A stretch of DNA of 35,723 nucleotides from positions 1 to 35,723 of the forward strand of contig NZ_JAFREL010000084.1 in the NCBI RefSeq assembly GCF_017377655.1, in the 5' to 3' direction. Of the stretch, positions 27,053 through 35,210 are shown piece by piece. Source of the DNA: Candidatus Enterococcus ferrettii. GTDB lineage: Bacteria; Bacillota; Bacilli; Lactobacillales; Enterococcaceae. Made by a program: the position numbers and the translations under genes. A model generated the notes under the pieces. The model was not told the DNA's origin. It ran no database searches and saw only the letters and a list, made by a program, of their open reading frames with translations. The first letter of the stretch is position 1. Each line of letters opens with the position of its first letter.

Positions 27053-28646
27053 GCAAGTATTTCAAACGTATGATGATGAACTAAAGGCTCGCGAAACCTA
27101 TACCTATGGGAAAGAACGGCTCAACTACATGAATGAACAAACGAAGGAAGAGTATTAACATCTGACGGATGCCAGAGGTAGTGTGACAGGCATGACGCAG
27201 GATGGAGAGCTTAACAGCACGAATAGCTATTCAGTGTTCGGAATGCCAGAAGAAGTAGATGATACTGGAAATCCGTACGGTTCCACAGGTGAAGCACAAG
27301 GCATAACAGGGTATAATTATCTAAGGGCACGCTACTACGATAGTCATACCGGAACCTTCCTGACTCAAGATAGTTACGAAGGCGAAGAAGACAATCCACT
27401 TAGTCAAAATGGGTATACCTATGTTGAGAATAATCCGATTAATTATACGGATCCGACTGGGCATAAAAAGAACATCTTCCAGCGTGCATGGTCGAGTGTG
27501 AAGAAAAAGGCAAGCAGTGCATGGAACAGTACCAAAAAATTCGTGAGCAACACATGGAACAGCGCTAAAAAGTTTGTTGGTAATGTTTTTAACGGTGCTA
27601 AAAATGTTGTCAGCAAAACTTTGACTGGGGTACAAAATTTCCTTTCACCAGCGGTAGTCAGAAATTATGGAGCGGGATATAGTTCTTCTTTCGGAGGCTA
27701 CTATCCAACTGCAGCTGGAGCACCAATTAGTTACGGTCATAATAGTTATGCTCAGCAAGTAGCGTTTCAAACTTCTCAGCGTCAACAATATGTTAGCAGT
27801 GACTATGCTAAGGCTACTGGAAATAAGGGTATTCCTAAGACCAAAGAAGGAAAAAACTTATTCCAAAATTGGAATGATAGTCTAAGGGAAACTATAGAAA
27901 AATTCTGTGGAGTCTCCAAAAGGTATGAACGTCAAAAACATGCAAAATTGAATCTTCCTAAAATGCCAACTACTAAAGGCGAAATACTGAGAGATTATTA
28001 TTGGTCAACGAACTCTAATGTGTATGTTCATACTAAAACTGGAATTCCTTCACCTGAAGTTGTAAGTTTATACAATAGACTTATTGCGGAGGAAAGTGCA
28101 CCGAAAAAAAATCCGCACTTAGAATTTTATACTAAAATGTTGCAAACTGGGAAACATCCTGTCACGGGCAAGGCTATTACAGAGGCAGAGCGAACGAATG
28201 CAAAGATTATGACATGGGGAATTGCTCTTCAACCTATAGCAGGATCAGTAGCATTGTCACAATTATCAAATACCTCTCCTAAGACAGATTTTGGCGCAGA
28301 GAATCCTGTATCTGGGCAAGATTGGAATAATTATTTTAAAAATAAATATGGTGCTGCAGATGTTAAGTGGAAACCTAATTCGTTAGAAGATATTATTTCT
28401 AATCCTGAAAGATTATACGGGAGTACTAAAAATGAAATCAAATCTATACTAGGAGATGGGTGGACTGAAGCGTCATATGGTTCAGCAGGTAATGGTTGAA
28501 AGTTCACTAATGATGGTGATGGAATACATGGAGGTTCATATTATGGATTTTCAACGGGAGATACTGGTAAAGTTAAAGTTGTTGGAGAAGATTATATAGA
28601 TTTTTCAAATGATAAAGCAACTATTATAAAACTTGGAGGTAAATAG
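27053..28646 (+). pseudogene. Displaced Rhs C-terminal module with a different, nonsense-broken toxin tip
   Basis: From 27053 to about 28268 the sequence repeats 25003 to about 26265 of the main Rhs gene at high identity (end of core, DPTGH, pre-toxin), with one fewer 33-bp unit. It then diverges into a new tip. There is no start signal. An in-frame TAA (27156-27158) replaces a CAA of the parent. The tip (SGQDWNNYFKNKYGAADVKW onward) is cut by TGA at 28497-28499, but the same frame continues 48 more codons (KFTNDGDGIHGGSYYG to IIKLGGK) to TAG at 28646. The lost codon is probably Trp. It is a silent reservoir cassette or a broken orphan toxin, not an expressed gene. The tip family is not identified with certainty. 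Confidence 0.85.
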
Positions 28647-28649
28647 CAG

Positions 28650-29030
28650 TTGAAAAGATTATCATTAGGTGAAAAGTTTGATTGGTTTATAGATACTTTA
28701 AATAAAAGCGGCATGTTCATTCTAGATTTATCTAATAAAGAGATAGAAACATTTGTTTTTGAAGATTTAATTGTGGGTGTCACTTCTTTTTTTAGTAAGA
28801 ATAATTTAATTGAGTTGAAAGAGAATGGATTAATTGATGGAGATATTGAAGAAAAGGCTTATCTTCTCAGAGAAAAAATATTAAGTATTGATAATACGGA
28901 TTTATGGAATGTTGATAGTGTAAGACAAAGTTCTGAGTGGTTGGACATATTTGAATTATCTGATGAGTTGAAGAAACTGCTTTATAATAGATGGTCAGAT
29001 GAGGAAATAAAATACTTGAAAACAATATAA
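28650..29030 (+). CDS. Presumed immunity protein of the displaced Rhs tip
   Basis: The protein is 126 aa with a TTG start, 3 nt after the end of the readable toxin frame. GGAGGT overlaps the toxin's last codons, the same arrangement as the main toxin/immunity pair. The product is acidic, cytoplasmic and helical (SEWLDIFELSDELKKLLY). Unlike its toxin it is intact, as expected if it still protects against kin carrying the active tip. The family is not recognised. Confidence 0.7.
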   Translation: MKRLSLGEKFDWFIDTLNKSGMFILDLSNKEIETFVFEDLIVGVTSFFSKNNLIELKENGLIDGDIEEKAYLLREKILSIDNTDLWNVDSVRQSSEWLDIFELSDELKKLLYNRWSDEEIKYLKTI

Positions 29031-29043
29031 AAAGCAAAATAAG

Positions 29044-29076
29044 AAAGAGGAGACGGCAATTTCGTCTCCTCTTTTG
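29044..29076 (+). terminator. Terminator after the second immunity gene
   Basis: A 10-bp stem AGAGGAGACG/CGTCTCCTCT, extended by two A-T pairs, has a 7-nt loop and is followed by TTTTG. Confidence 0.85.
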
Positions 29077-29090
29077 TGTATAAAGTCTTC

Positions 29091-29180
29091 TTGAGAGATT
29101 TTCTACTTCAAATATTCGTAGAAAAAGATTTTTCCGAAGAAATACAGGATATAATGAATTCAGTGATTAATTGGAAGTAA
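29091..29180 (+). pseudogene. Short remnant, possibly the end of an immunity gene
   Basis: An open frame of 29 codons (LRDFLLQIFVEKDFSEEIQD and so on, ending INWK then TAA) has no ribosome-binding site and lies between a terminator and another broken gene. Its composition resembles the C-terminus of a small acidic protein. It may be chance. Confidence 0.25.
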
Positions 29181-29208
29181 ACGTTTGTTGAATGAGGGCA
29201 TTAAGAAT

Positions 29209-29502
29209 ATGGATTATTGCTGTGTAACTATGGGTAATTTTGCAAAACAAGATAGTGGGGAAGATTAGGAGATATATCAGAACCTGGACATGTTAATCGT
29301 CTATACTTCAAAGTTCAATGAGTATGGACTGATAATTCATGATGAAGGAGAATCATCGATACAAATAAATAATTGTCCCTGGTGTGGTCAGAGATTACCG
29401 GTATCCAAACGCGATTCGTGGTTTGAGGAGTTAGAGAATATAAGCATAGAGGCTTTTAGTGAAGAACACATTCCTAAGAAGTTCAAAACGGATGACTGGT
29501 AG
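29209..29502 (+). pseudogene. DUF6980-like small cysteine protein, interrupted by a stop
   Basis: Reading from ATG 29209 gives MDYCCVTMGNFAKQ, then TAG at 29266-29268, then in the same frame a run that includes LIVYTSKFNEYGLIIHDEGE and NNCPWCGQRLP, ending KTDDW (stop 29502). The N-terminal CC pair and the CPWCG knuckle match, as I recall it, the DUF6980 pattern, which would put both parts in one protein of 97 codons. The ATG at 29290 has no good ribosome-binding site. Small cysteine-rich proteins of this kind are frequent in Rhs immunity arrays. It could still make the C-terminal 70 residues. Confidence 0.6.
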
Positions 29503-29615
29503 AGAAAGATATAAATACCAAAAGATACCTTGAATATTGAAAAATTCCAGGTCATATTAGGACTTACTGATGATAAACTTAGAGAATAATTTTGTACCAA
29601 AGGGGACTAGATAAT

Positions 29616-30214
29616 ATGATTGTAAAAGTAATTTCTTACAATGGAAATAGAGATATTACTGTAAATAAGCTCTATCCGGTTCTTATGAAAAAGAGAATGA
29701 AATTAGAATAGTTGATGATTTTGGAGGATTATCAATTTATGAACTCAAGAGTTTTCAAGTCTACAAGGAAAACATCGGTTTGTATATTAAGGATACGAAC
29801 TCTATAGTTTATGAGCTAATTGATTATCCTGAATTTTTGGAGAATTTCTATAATGACGATAAAAAAGCCAGGAATGATTTAGACAAGAGCCAATTAAAGA
29901 TATTTGAAGAGGGCTTAAATGCGGATGAACTCACTGATTTAATTGCTTCAGATGATTATTCTAGTGATGAAAGAATCGTATTCATTAGAGCGATAGAGAA
30001 CAAAATAACTAACGAATCAGCAAAAATATTAGCTGAAAACTTTCAAAAAAATCATAACGTAGAACCAGAATTATTGTTGTCTATCTGTGAGCTTCTATCT
30101 AAATATCAAAACCAAGAAGTATATGATTTATTTCTAAAGTATATTAGCGATGATGCAATCAATGATGATTCTGTTCAAAATATAATTATTGATTATTTTA
30201 ATAACTATGAATGA
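29616..30214 (+). pseudogene. Immunity-like gene with a 1-bp frameshift
   Basis: ATG 29616 behind AAGGGG opens MIVKVISYNGNRDITVNKLY and so on, which runs out of frame after PV (about 29681). The frame continues with one base missing as YEKENEIRIVDDFGGLSIYE and then to the stop at 30214. The joined product would be about 199 aa: an N-terminal beta domain and a helical, HEAT-like C-terminal part (ELLLSICELLSKYQNQEVYD). The internal TTG at 29780 has no ribosome-binding site. It is best explained as a recently frameshifted gene of the immunity array. Confidence 0.65.
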
Positions 30215-30380
30215 AAGGGAAAAATCCGCTAATCAACTGTTATTATGAGAGTAAAGACCTTACCAATAGTTGAAAACTAGATATATACTATTCGTTAAAT
30301 AAAATCTCGAAGAGGTCTTATAAATTTTTGAGGATGGATTTATTGAACTATCTAATCCATTTAGAATATGAGATCTAGCA

Positions 30381-30426
30381 TAAAACAGACTATTTGTTTG
30401 CATCAAGCAATAAATAGTCTGTTTTA
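30381..30426. terminator. Long inverted repeat, probable bidirectional terminator
   Basis: Perfect 15-bp arms TAAAACAGACTATTT and AAATAGTCTGTTTTA enclose a 16-nt segment that can pair further (TTGC/GCAA). A/T runs at both outer ends suit termination in both directions. The rest of 30215-30556 holds no gene that I can support. Confidence 0.7.
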
Positions 30427-30556
30427 ACTAATAAGCAGTGATCAAATTAACGCTTGCGAAGGAAATGCTAACATCACTATCTTAGATAATATTCTTTCAG
30501 AAAGATGAGTTGATAAAGCAGATTTTGAATCAGCAGCAAACACTAGGAGGAATATC

Positions 30557-30739
30557 ATGCTTTATAGATGCGATTGCTGTGGTAATTATACTTTAATAGA
30601 GGAAAGTGATGATATATGTCCGGTTTGTGGGTGACAAGAGGATATAGTACGAAAGGAAGATCTGGATTTTGTGGGCGGAGCAAATAATGATAAGAGAGAA
30701 GGAACCTATAATGAAGATGGGCAACGAATCAGAGATTGA
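30557..30739 (+). pseudogene. CPCC-type cysteine-rich protein, broken by TGA
   Basis: ATG 30557 follows AGGAGG at 6 nt. The frame reads MLYRCDCCGNYTLIEESDDI, CPVCG, then TGA (30632-30634), and continues QEDIVRKEDLDFVGGANNDK to a second stop at 30739. The spacing of the cysteines and the later GGAN match the cysteine-rich CPCC family, in which a Trp follows the second knuckle, so TGG became TGA. CPCC proteins are common in toxin-immunity arrays. Only a 25-residue peptide would be made. Confidence 0.7.
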
Positions 30740-31364
30740 CATTCAGGATGGGAAGATCCCTGAATTAGAAAAAATGGATTTTTCATCTAGCAGTTTTGAT
30801 AATGAAGTTTATAAATCATTTTTCAATACAGAAGATTATGTTGAATTAGTGAAGGAAGCGACAAGGCATAAAAAAAGTGCAATATTAGATGTATTTAATG
30901 AAACTATGCAGATAGGAGACCCGAGACTTGATCTATTGTCAAATGAATACTTCAGACTAAGTCAAGAATATAAGTATTTATCTTTTTTTGAGAGAGTATT
31001 TGAAATAAATGATAACGAAGCTTATATAGATTTGGGAGGTGAAGATGACAAGAGTAAGATAACTAAAATAATGGACAGACAATGCGAAGGATTAGATAAG
31101 ATAGATAGACTAATTTATGTGAATCAAATCGATGTAATGAATAATGGTAACAATTATATATATAAGATTGAAAATATAAATCTTTTAAAACTATTTATCA
31201 AATGTTTTCTTCGAGAAAAAATATGGAACAGTTTATACTTTAACTCACATCCTATGATGCTAATCTCCAATTATGACCTGAGTCTCCCAATTATTATTGA
31301 TAATGATAAAGATAAAAAACTTTATGAAAAAATTGCAAATGAGAACAATGTATTTTTAAGATGA
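30711..31364 (+). CDS. Hypothetical acidic protein, probable orphan immunity protein
   Basis: The product is 217 aa from ATG 30711 (AAGGA 7 nt upstream). The frame is open from a GTG at 30669 and an ATG at 30687, so the start is uncertain. It overlaps the end of the broken CPCC frame. The sequence is acidic and helical, with no signal peptide or membrane segment (SNEYFRLSQEYKYLSFFERV). The family is not recognised. The role is inferred from its place in a run of small immunity-like genes behind an Rhs toxin. Confidence 0.6.
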   Translation: MKMGNESEIDIQDGKIPELEKMDFSSSSFDNEVYKSFFNTEDYVELVKEATRHKKSAILDVFNETMQIGDPRLDLLSNEYFRLSQEYKYLSFFERVFEINDNEAYIDLGGEDDKSKITKIMDRQCEGLDKIDRLIYVNQIDVMNNGNNYIYKIENINLLKLFIKCFLREKIWNSLYFNSHPMMLISNYDLSLPIIIDNDKDKKLYEKIANENNVFLR

Positions 31365-31407
31365 TTTAGGGTTTTCAATTGTAACTGTTGGGAATAGCTT
31401 TTAGTCT

Positions 31408-31587
31408 ATGTTCACTGCAGCGACGACAGCTTCAGTAGCAATAGCTGCGCATGCTACAACAGTCTTAGGACTAACTATTCAAAGTATGAAGAACGGGAGT
31501 AATTATAGTTCCGGATCAGGCAAGAAAGCCAGTGAGGCTAACTTTGATTTGAAAAATCCAAATTCTTTGGATATTTATACTTATTAA
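31408..31587 (+). pseudogene. Remnant of a third Rhs toxin tip
   Basis: A 59-codon frame with alanine-rich start (TAATTASVAIAAHATTVLGL) contains GSGKKASEANFDLKNP. The GKKAS element also occurs at the start of the main Rhs tip (SSGKKASGAG), and the DNA around it (31518-31533) matches 26268-26283. There is no ribosome-binding site. It is probably the boundary of another displaced tip, truncated after about 15 residues of toxin sequence. Confidence 0.55.
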
Positions 31588-31637
31588 CTGATTAATGTGT
31601 ATAAGATATCATGAAGAAAATAGGCAGGAGGAAAAAG

Positions 31638-31991
31638 ATGCGAACCAAAATGAAGCTTTCCGCTCGTAGTAAAACAGATGCGAACATAATGTTGTTGGTG
31701 TGTATTATTGGATTATTGGACTCTTTAAAAAGTGGGATATTAGCAATAGAAGAATGTGAACAATACCTCTTTAGCCCATATACTTTAGAAGTTTTGCGAA
31801 GAAAAGGGACAGATAAAAGAATTATCGACATTGTACATTTAGGAACGGAGTTGGAAGATATAGAGTCCTTGTTACCAGACAGATTAGAAGCTAACATACA
31901 AGAATTATATGATAATGCAAAGGAATTATTGAAGGAAATTAAACCAGAAGGAATCTATTATGGTGAAGAAAAATGGTTGGACAAAAAATGA
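31638..31991 (+). CDS. DUF3969-family protein, probable immunity protein
   Basis: The product is 117 aa from ATG 31638, chosen over ATG 31611 because AGGAGG lies 6 nt upstream. Features typical of the family are KTDANIMLLVCIIGLLDSLK, YLFSPYTLEVLRRKG and DIVHLGTELEDIESL. DUF3969 proteins are small cytoplasmic proteins found in Firmicute toxin loci. It directly follows the third toxin-tip remnant and may be the partner of that lost tip. The gene is intact. Confidence 0.75.
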   Translation: MRTKMKLSARSKTDANIMLLVCIIGLLDSLKSGILAIEECEQYLFSPYTLEVLRRKGTDKRIIDIVHLGTELEDIESLLPDRLEANIQELYDNAKELLKEIKPEGIYYGEEKWLDKK

Positions 31992-32079
31992 TTACGGCAA
32001 TGTCCTACCAAGTAGAATGAGTCAAAATATAATCGTTAGATCGAATAGTTTTTCTTCATTTAATCATTAGGAGGTACAT

Positions 32080-32772
32080 ATGCTAAATCACAAATTTTAT
32101 AAATACGATGAAAATTTTCAGATTGATTCTGTGCAAGAGGAAGATTTTATTCGAATATCGAATCGTCTGATAGAGGACTTAAAAAGTTGCTTGAGTAGAC
32201 ATGTATTCACCGAATACAATTTGGGAGATAAAGTTTATGGACTAAGTAAATATAACACATTACTTGATAAGGAAGATATCCTATATCTTCAAAATTGTCT
32301 GGCTTTAAAAGGTAGTACTTCATCAGAATACGTAAAATTCAGGTCATTCTTAGAAGACTGTCTTTCTAATGGAAAACAAGTACTGCATGAAGATGGTAGT
32401 CCATTGACGGGAGGCCTTATTCATGATTTTATCCTATGTAAAGAAGTACCCGATGATCTTGACCCGAGAAAATATAAAAGTATCAGCATTAAAATTCAAG
32501 ATCAGTTTATTCTTGATAATTATGATGTTTTCAAGGATGTAGACATGTACTGTAATAACCTGGATAATTTGGAACAAGGATTCAATTATCATGGGATAAC
32601 CATCATTACTCCTGAGATAGCTGAAAAAATCCTTCAAACAGGACGAACTTTTTTGAAGGGAAATAAATCAGAGCAGGCTGAATATTTTGTAGGTGATGAT
32701 TGGGAAATTCTAAAGCAAGTCTTGGAAACGGCTATAGCTGATGATCAATTTATTATTCATTTTGGAATCTAA
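32080..32772 (+). CDS. Hypothetical protein in immunity array
   Basis: The protein is 230 aa with AGGAGG 6 nt before the ATG. It has no signal peptide or membrane helix, is acidic, and has mixed alpha/beta composition (NYHGITIITPEIAEKILQTG). No family is recognised. It is followed after 24 nt by a lipoprotein gene and lies in a region of codon use and AT content like the other immunity genes. A role as immunity or associated protein is inferred from context. Confidence 0.65.
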   Translation: MLNHKFYKYDENFQIDSVQEEDFIRISNRLIEDLKSCLSRHVFTEYNLGDKVYGLSKYNTLLDKEDILYLQNCLALKGSTSSEYVKFRSFLEDCLSNGKQVLHEDGSPLTGGLIHDFILCKEVPDDLDPRKYKSISIKIQDQFILDNYDVFKDVDMYCNNLDNLEQGFNYHGITIITPEIAEKILQTGRTFLKGNKSEQAEYFVGDDWEILKQVLETAIADDQFIIHFGI

Positions 32773-32796
32773 TATTGAAAAAGAAAGGCTACTAAC

Positions 32797-33546
32797 ATGA
32801 AAGCGTTTAGAATGAAGCAATGCGTAATTACTTTTTTTCTTCTGGTTGCTATTTTAAGTGGCTGTTCACTAAAAAGACCACCAAGGGAAATGCCAGTAAA
32901 GAAAGATCCTTCTATTGAAACACATGTAGATCAAAGTGGTGGACTTTCTGATTACATTATAGGAGAGGCAAAATTTGAGATAAAATCAGTAACTTCTATC
33001 AGAGAGGATGGCATAAGAGATCAAGTTACGGTAGATGGGAAAAATTTTGATCTAAGCATTCCAGCATCAATCACTGATAAAAATCTGAAGTTCAAGGTGA
33101 TCTTTAAAAACGGAAAAAGAGCTAATTTTGAAATTGAATTGCCCAAGAGAGAACCAATTGATTCCTATGATACTTTTGCTGATCAGATGAATGAGACTAT
33201 CAACGATATGGATGAAAATGTCGAAACTAGATTTCCTAGTACGTTCGAAGATGGTACTTTTATTGCCGATGATAAAAATGATGCCCAAACTTGGGTTCAT
33301 ATTCAGGAGGGAAAATTACTTGGACTATCTATGATTGCTGGAGAGGAAGCAGCAACACCAGAACTAGCAGCTATCACCGTATCTTTTATACTGAACTATG
33401 AGGTCGATAATGATAAGGTATTTGCAGCTTTTAATGATTTGTTTGAGACTGGAGAAGCAAGCACGGTCACTTCAAATGGTTACCAATTTACATTTGATAT
33501 TTATGACTACAATTTATACATTGATATAATTAAGTCGGTTGATTGA
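32797..33546 (+). CDS. Lipoprotein of unknown function
   Basis: The protein is 249 aa. A type II signal peptide ends in the lipobox LSGC with Cys23. The mature part is acidic and has a segment that looks like a beta-rich domain (DQVTVDGKNFDLSIPASITD), then a helical region (FADQMNETINDMDENVETRF). The gene lies between two cytoplasmic immunity-like genes and stops within 18 nt of the next start. A surface lipoprotein in an Rhs immunity array could act at the membrane, as lipoprotein immunity factors do in some systems; this is inference. Confidence 0.75.
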   Translation: MKAFRMKQCVITFFLLVAILSGCSLKRPPREMPVKKDPSIETHVDQSGGLSDYIIGEAKFEIKSVTSIREDGIRDQVTVDGKNFDLSIPASITDKNLKFKVIFKNGKRANFEIELPKREPIDSYDTFADQMNETINDMDENVETRFPSTFEDGTFIADDKNDAQTWVHIQEGKLLGLSMIAGEEAATPELAAITVSFILNYEVDNDKVFAAFNDLFETGEASTVTSNGYQFTFDIYDYNLYIDIIKSVD

Positions 33547-33563
33547 AAAGGAGACTACAAGCT

Positions 33564-33908
33564 ATGAGACCGAATAAAAAAATACTTGAATTCTACAATG
33601 AACAATCAAAGTTTGGGTATATAGAGTCGTTAGCGATGTGCAAGCTTATCGAAGCTGAAGAAATAACTATTAATCTAAGAATAACTTTTTTTAGCTACCC
33701 GTATATTATTGGAGATAGAAAAATGGTGGTAAATTTTATCGGCATCAAAGAGTTGAAGCTAAACGAACTAGAGGGACTGTATAAAACAGTTTTTTCTATT
33801 ACTGATATAAGCTCATACCAATTGGAAAATATACGATACACAATAGTGGAAGAAGAACACAATGTACTGCGTTTCAACTGTAGAGATTTTAAAATTAGTT
33901 TTATTTAA
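33564..33908 (+). CDS. Small hypothetical protein, probable immunity protein
   Basis: The product is 114 aa from ATG 33564 (AAGGAG 10 nt upstream). A TTG at 33543 would overlap the lipoprotein stop and has no site. The protein is cytoplasmic and beta-rich, ending ENIRYTIVEEEHNVLRFNCR and a few more residues. The final F-x-C-R-D-F pattern is common in small proteins of Firmicute toxin loci. It is the last recognisable gene of the array. Confidence 0.65.
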   Translation: MRPNKKILEFYNEQSKFGYIESLAMCKLIEAEEITINLRITFFSYPYIIGDRKMVVNFIGIKELKLNELEGLYKTVFSITDISSYQLENIRYTIVEEEHNVLRFNCRDFKISFI

Positions 33909-33935
33909 AGTGTATGAGCTTTTTTATATCAGTTT

Positions 33936-34001
33936 TTATGATTTGCTCGATAGAGTATATTCTATTGTGGTGTATATTGAAAGCGGCAACAAATGTTTCA
34001 T
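33936..34001 (-). CDS. Possible 21-residue peptide
   Basis: A small minus-strand frame (MKHLLPLSIYTTIEYTLSSK plus one residue) has GAGGAG 9 nt upstream of its ATG, and a TATAAT (34041-34046) with a TTGGCA 15 bp further upstream. It may be a peptide, a truncated type I-toxin-like gene, or the remnant of a longer gene whose promoter survived. No terminator is obvious. Confidence 0.35.
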   Translation of the reverse strand: MKHLLPLSIYTTIEYTLSSKS

Positions 34002-34040
34002 AAAGATTCACTCCTCAAAAATGATCTAAACCTTGACACT

Positions 34041-34067
34041 ATTATAATTCAAAGTCAGGTTTGCCAA
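34041..34067 (-). promoter_or_regulatory. Promoter-like elements upstream of the small minus-strand ORF
   Basis: A consensus TATAAT (34041-34046) has TTGGCA (34062-34067) 15 bp upstream. The spacer is short for sigma-A, so strength is uncertain. Confidence 0.35.
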
Positions 34068-34113
34068 GTAGTGTTGTACTTAGATTGTACATTAGGAGAC
34101 AGAAACGTACTTT

Positions 34114-34371
34114 CAACAAAAGGGGAGATTATTAAAAGAAAATAAGCATTTAGAAAATGAAATAGAATTTTCTTGTTTCTGTAAAGATTGTGCAGGTGAT
34201 GGTGCTAGAAGGGAGAGACTCCACTCACTTTTGGAGCGTGAATACATAAATTTCCAAGCATTTAAAACAATAGAGGCTTCCATAGTTGGGATAGATAGCT
34301 ATATTCGTTGGTCCAATAGGAATCAACTTTTATTAGTTGCTCAATTAATTTGGAAAGCCTTTTTTTACTGA
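34114..34371 (+). pseudogene. IS3-family transposase remnant with internal deletion
   Basis: A continuous frame without a start codon begins with RLLKENKHLENEIEF, the coiled-coil typical of the end of IS3-family OrfA. It then passes directly to ERLHSLLEREYINFQAFKT and SIVGIDSYIRW, the C-terminal part of OrfB (ERFHS-L-K-E-Y and YI-W-N patterns). The DDE catalytic core between them is missing, so this is a deletion fusion of the two ORFs. No flanking inverted repeats could be identified. Confidence 0.55.
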
Positions 34372-35210
34372 AAATAACTATTTCTCTTTTCTGTTCCAAC
34401 TCTTGACACAGAAAACAAAAACATCTGTCGGAGTATCCGTCATAAAATCCCTGATGTTACCTAAAAATGTGCGGTATTCTAGCTTCAACAGAGAGGTGAA
34501 TTGCTTTGACGAGAACTACTGAATTGAATATAAAAAGTTTTTAGTTAATTCGGAATTTTTTGTGCTGGACAAAGTATAGATTTATAACAAAAAAATAGAA
34601 GGAAGAAAAAAACTGTTGGGTACTATTTTATTATTAAGCAGGTAGGGTGTTAATGAGGAACGGATTTTATCGCTAAAAAAAATGAATGATTTATCAATCA
34701 TTTTTTTACAGGTGGACCACGTCTAACTCTGGTTGCCTTTTCTTTCAGAATAATTACAAATAGGATTCTCATGGCAGCATCCAGCAATGCTGCTTTTGCT
34801 GGAATTGGATTAAAAACGTTATCCCAATAGAAAGGATTGGTATCTGTACAGTCAACATTGAGTGCATTTAACGCATTATATTTAGCAGATCATAATGTAG
34901 GTTAGGATAATTGAAATAGTAAACGATAGATCCTGGTACTATTACTGCAATATAAATAGACATTTCACAAATGATCTTCGAATTTTCCAGTGGAAGAATA
35001 TCTGAAATCCCAACGAAAGAACAGGTAGCTTATTCATTACCCTAACTTCTCTCTGTTGCTAATTTACACACGAAGTAAGGGATTACTCTGACACGCCTTT
35101 AGCTCTCAAATCATCAGTTGCCATCAAAAGAACTTGTGTCGTTACCCATTTTAAATAGGAACGTGTGAATTAACCAATAGAATATTCCCGTCATGCGATA
35201 TCTAAAGTAC
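34372..35210. other. Non-coding, decayed AT-rich stretch
   Basis: No supported gene lies in this stretch of ~840 bp. It holds a weak terminator-like hairpin (34685-34707), a 7-bp inverted repeat GCAGCAT-N6-ATGCTGC (34774-34793), and open frames broken by several stops (for example around 34771-34904). It looks like old mobile-element or cassette debris. Confidence 0.6.
34685..34707 (+). terminator. Weak terminator-like hairpin
   Basis: A 7-bp AT-rich stem AATGATT/AATCATT with a 4-nt loop runs into seven T (34701-34707). A matching A-run on the other side would make it bidirectional. Confidence 0.4.

Noticed and set aside
28497..30634. Two TGA codons where tryptophan is expected (28497 and 30632), suggesting TGA recoding
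   Set aside because: TGA is used as the normal stop of intact genes here (for example at 8361-8363 and 27041-27043), and neighbouring genes are also broken by TAG, TAA and a frameshift, so simple decay is the better explanation.
35060..35160. Short minus-strand frame (KWVTTQVLLMATDDLRAKGV and on) that might be a recombinase or replication-protein remnant
   Set aside because: It is too short and has no diagnostic motif to assign.
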